6,097 nucleotides of DNA from Desulfoplanes sp. Lineage in GTDB: Bacteria; Desulfobacterota; Desulfovibrionia; Desulfovibrionales; Desulfomicrobiaceae. The notes beneath the pieces are model-generated. The model saw only the letters and a list, made by a program, of their open reading frames with translations. It searched no databases and was not told the DNA's origin. The DNA lies in the NCBI GenBank assembly GCA_028708105.1, contig JAQVZR010000122.1, forward strand, positions 1 to 6,097, given 5' to 3'. The translations under genes and the position numbers were made by a program. Below, piece by piece: positions 5,797 to 6,097 of the stretch; positions within the stretch are counted from its first letter, which is position 1; every line of letters begins with the position of its first letter.

Positions 5797-6073
5797 ATAC
5801 CCTCAGTATGCTGTTTTGTAATGGCTGCCGCCTACCGCCCAGCCTCAAAAGCGATTTTCTTACCTCGCAACCGGATGCAAGGCAATGACGATATTTCGAG
5901 GGAGAAGAGGTCCAAGGATACCCGATTCCCCTTACCTTTAACGCATCTATCAAAGGGCGACCGTCCAGATTTCCATGACATCCTCCGGCTGCCCCTTGAC
6001 AAAGAGGTATTGGCGAAGACATTTGTGAGGAGGGAAAACCACATCCCCACATCCTAACCCACAGGAGTTTTTC
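5797..6073. other. 277-nt divergent intergenic region between lpxB and the + strand gene at 6074
   Basis: I see no convincing gene here. Open frames exist on both strands (a + strand frame to 6057, and minus-strand frames from about 6050), but none has a family-like sequence or a good ribosome binding site, and they overlap each other or lpxB. The region should hold the divergent promoters. A perfect TTGACA at 5996-6001 (+) has no good -10 at the right distance. An 8-bp tandem repeat is at 6039-6054. Confidence 0.55.
6039..6054. repeat. Two tandem copies of CCACATCC
   Basis: CCACATCC occurs twice back to back (6039-6046 and 6047-6054), nine bases before the AGGAG ribosome binding site of the gene starting at 6074. 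It could be a binding site or leader sequence, or simply a local duplication. Confidence 0.4.
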
Positions 6074-6097
6074 ATGCTCTCGCTGTTACGCACCCGC
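6074..6097 (+). CDS. Start of an unidentified gene, truncated by the window edge
   Basis: An ATG at 6074 is preceded by AGGAG with a six-base spacer, a near-ideal ribosome binding site, and reads MLSLLRTR to the window edge with no stop. The hydrophobic-then-basic beginning is too short to identify a family. The gene would be divergent from lpxB. The evidence is the ribosome binding site and spacing only; eight codons cannot prove coding. Confidence 0.5.

Noticed and set aside
5996..6024. Perfect TTGACA as a promoter -35 box for the + strand gene.
   Set aside because: At 16-18 bases downstream the sequence (GACATTTG) is a poor -10, so the match may be chance.
5832..6050. Minus-strand open frame ending in IAFEAGR, which recalls the EAG region near the LpxI C terminus.
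   Set aside because: Only a few residues resemble LpxI, the rest does not, and the frame stops before lpxB without the expected final segment. Too weak to call a pseudogene.
5770..6057. Plus-strand open frame of 95 codons reading toward the gene at 6074.
   Set aside because: It starts inside lpxB antisense, has no ribosome binding site or recognisable motif, and overlaps minus-strand frames of similar quality.

Overview
The window looks like a chromosomal segment from a Gram-negative bacterium, most likely Desulfovibrio-like or a related member of the Desulfobacterota. This rests on the resemblance of the PNPase KH/S1 segment and of the lipid A genes to that group as I remember them; no search was run. 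Base composition is about half G+C. There is a Gram-negative lipid A gene (lpxB) and an outer-membrane-type lipoprotein. I see no phage, plasmid, CRISPR or tRNA/rRNA genes.

Layout. On the + strand, positions 1-565 are the 3' end of pnp (KH domain, S1 domain, Arg/Gly-rich tail). It converges on a minus-strand block, and both sides meet at one very long hairpin (609-663). Read in its own direction from right to left, the minus-strand block is: lpxB (5796-4648), a Gfo/Idh/MocA NAD(P)-dependent sugar oxidoreductase (4625-3633), a 289-nt spacer holding a palindromic repeat element, a DegT-family PLP sugar aminotransferase (3343-2180), a VanZ-like four-helix membrane protein (2183-1788), a small possible winged-helix protein (1807-1559), and, after a 109-nt gap, a glycine-zipper lipoprotein (1449-703). 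At the right edge a + strand gene begins at 6074 with a good ribosome binding site. It is divergent from lpxB across 277 nt in which I see no gene.

How the genes may work together. The 22-nt gap between lpxB and the oxidoreductase, and the overlaps in aminotransferase-VanZ-winged helix, suggest one or two operons concerned with the cell envelope. An oxidoreductase plus a DegT aminotransferase beside lpxB matches the known GnnA/GnnB pair, which turns UDP-GlcNAc into its 3-amino analogue so that lipid A carries amide-linked instead of ester-linked acyl chains at position 3. This is the most interesting functional reading of the window. It remains an inference from family features and neighbourhood, because DegT and Gfo/Idh enzymes also act in O-antigen sugar pathways.

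The most interesting non-coding structure is the ~113-bp imperfect inverted repeat at 3494-3606, which lies between the two putative partner enzymes. It is built from short CGAAG-type units, is bounded by T6/A6 runs, and resembles a dispersed palindromic repeat.
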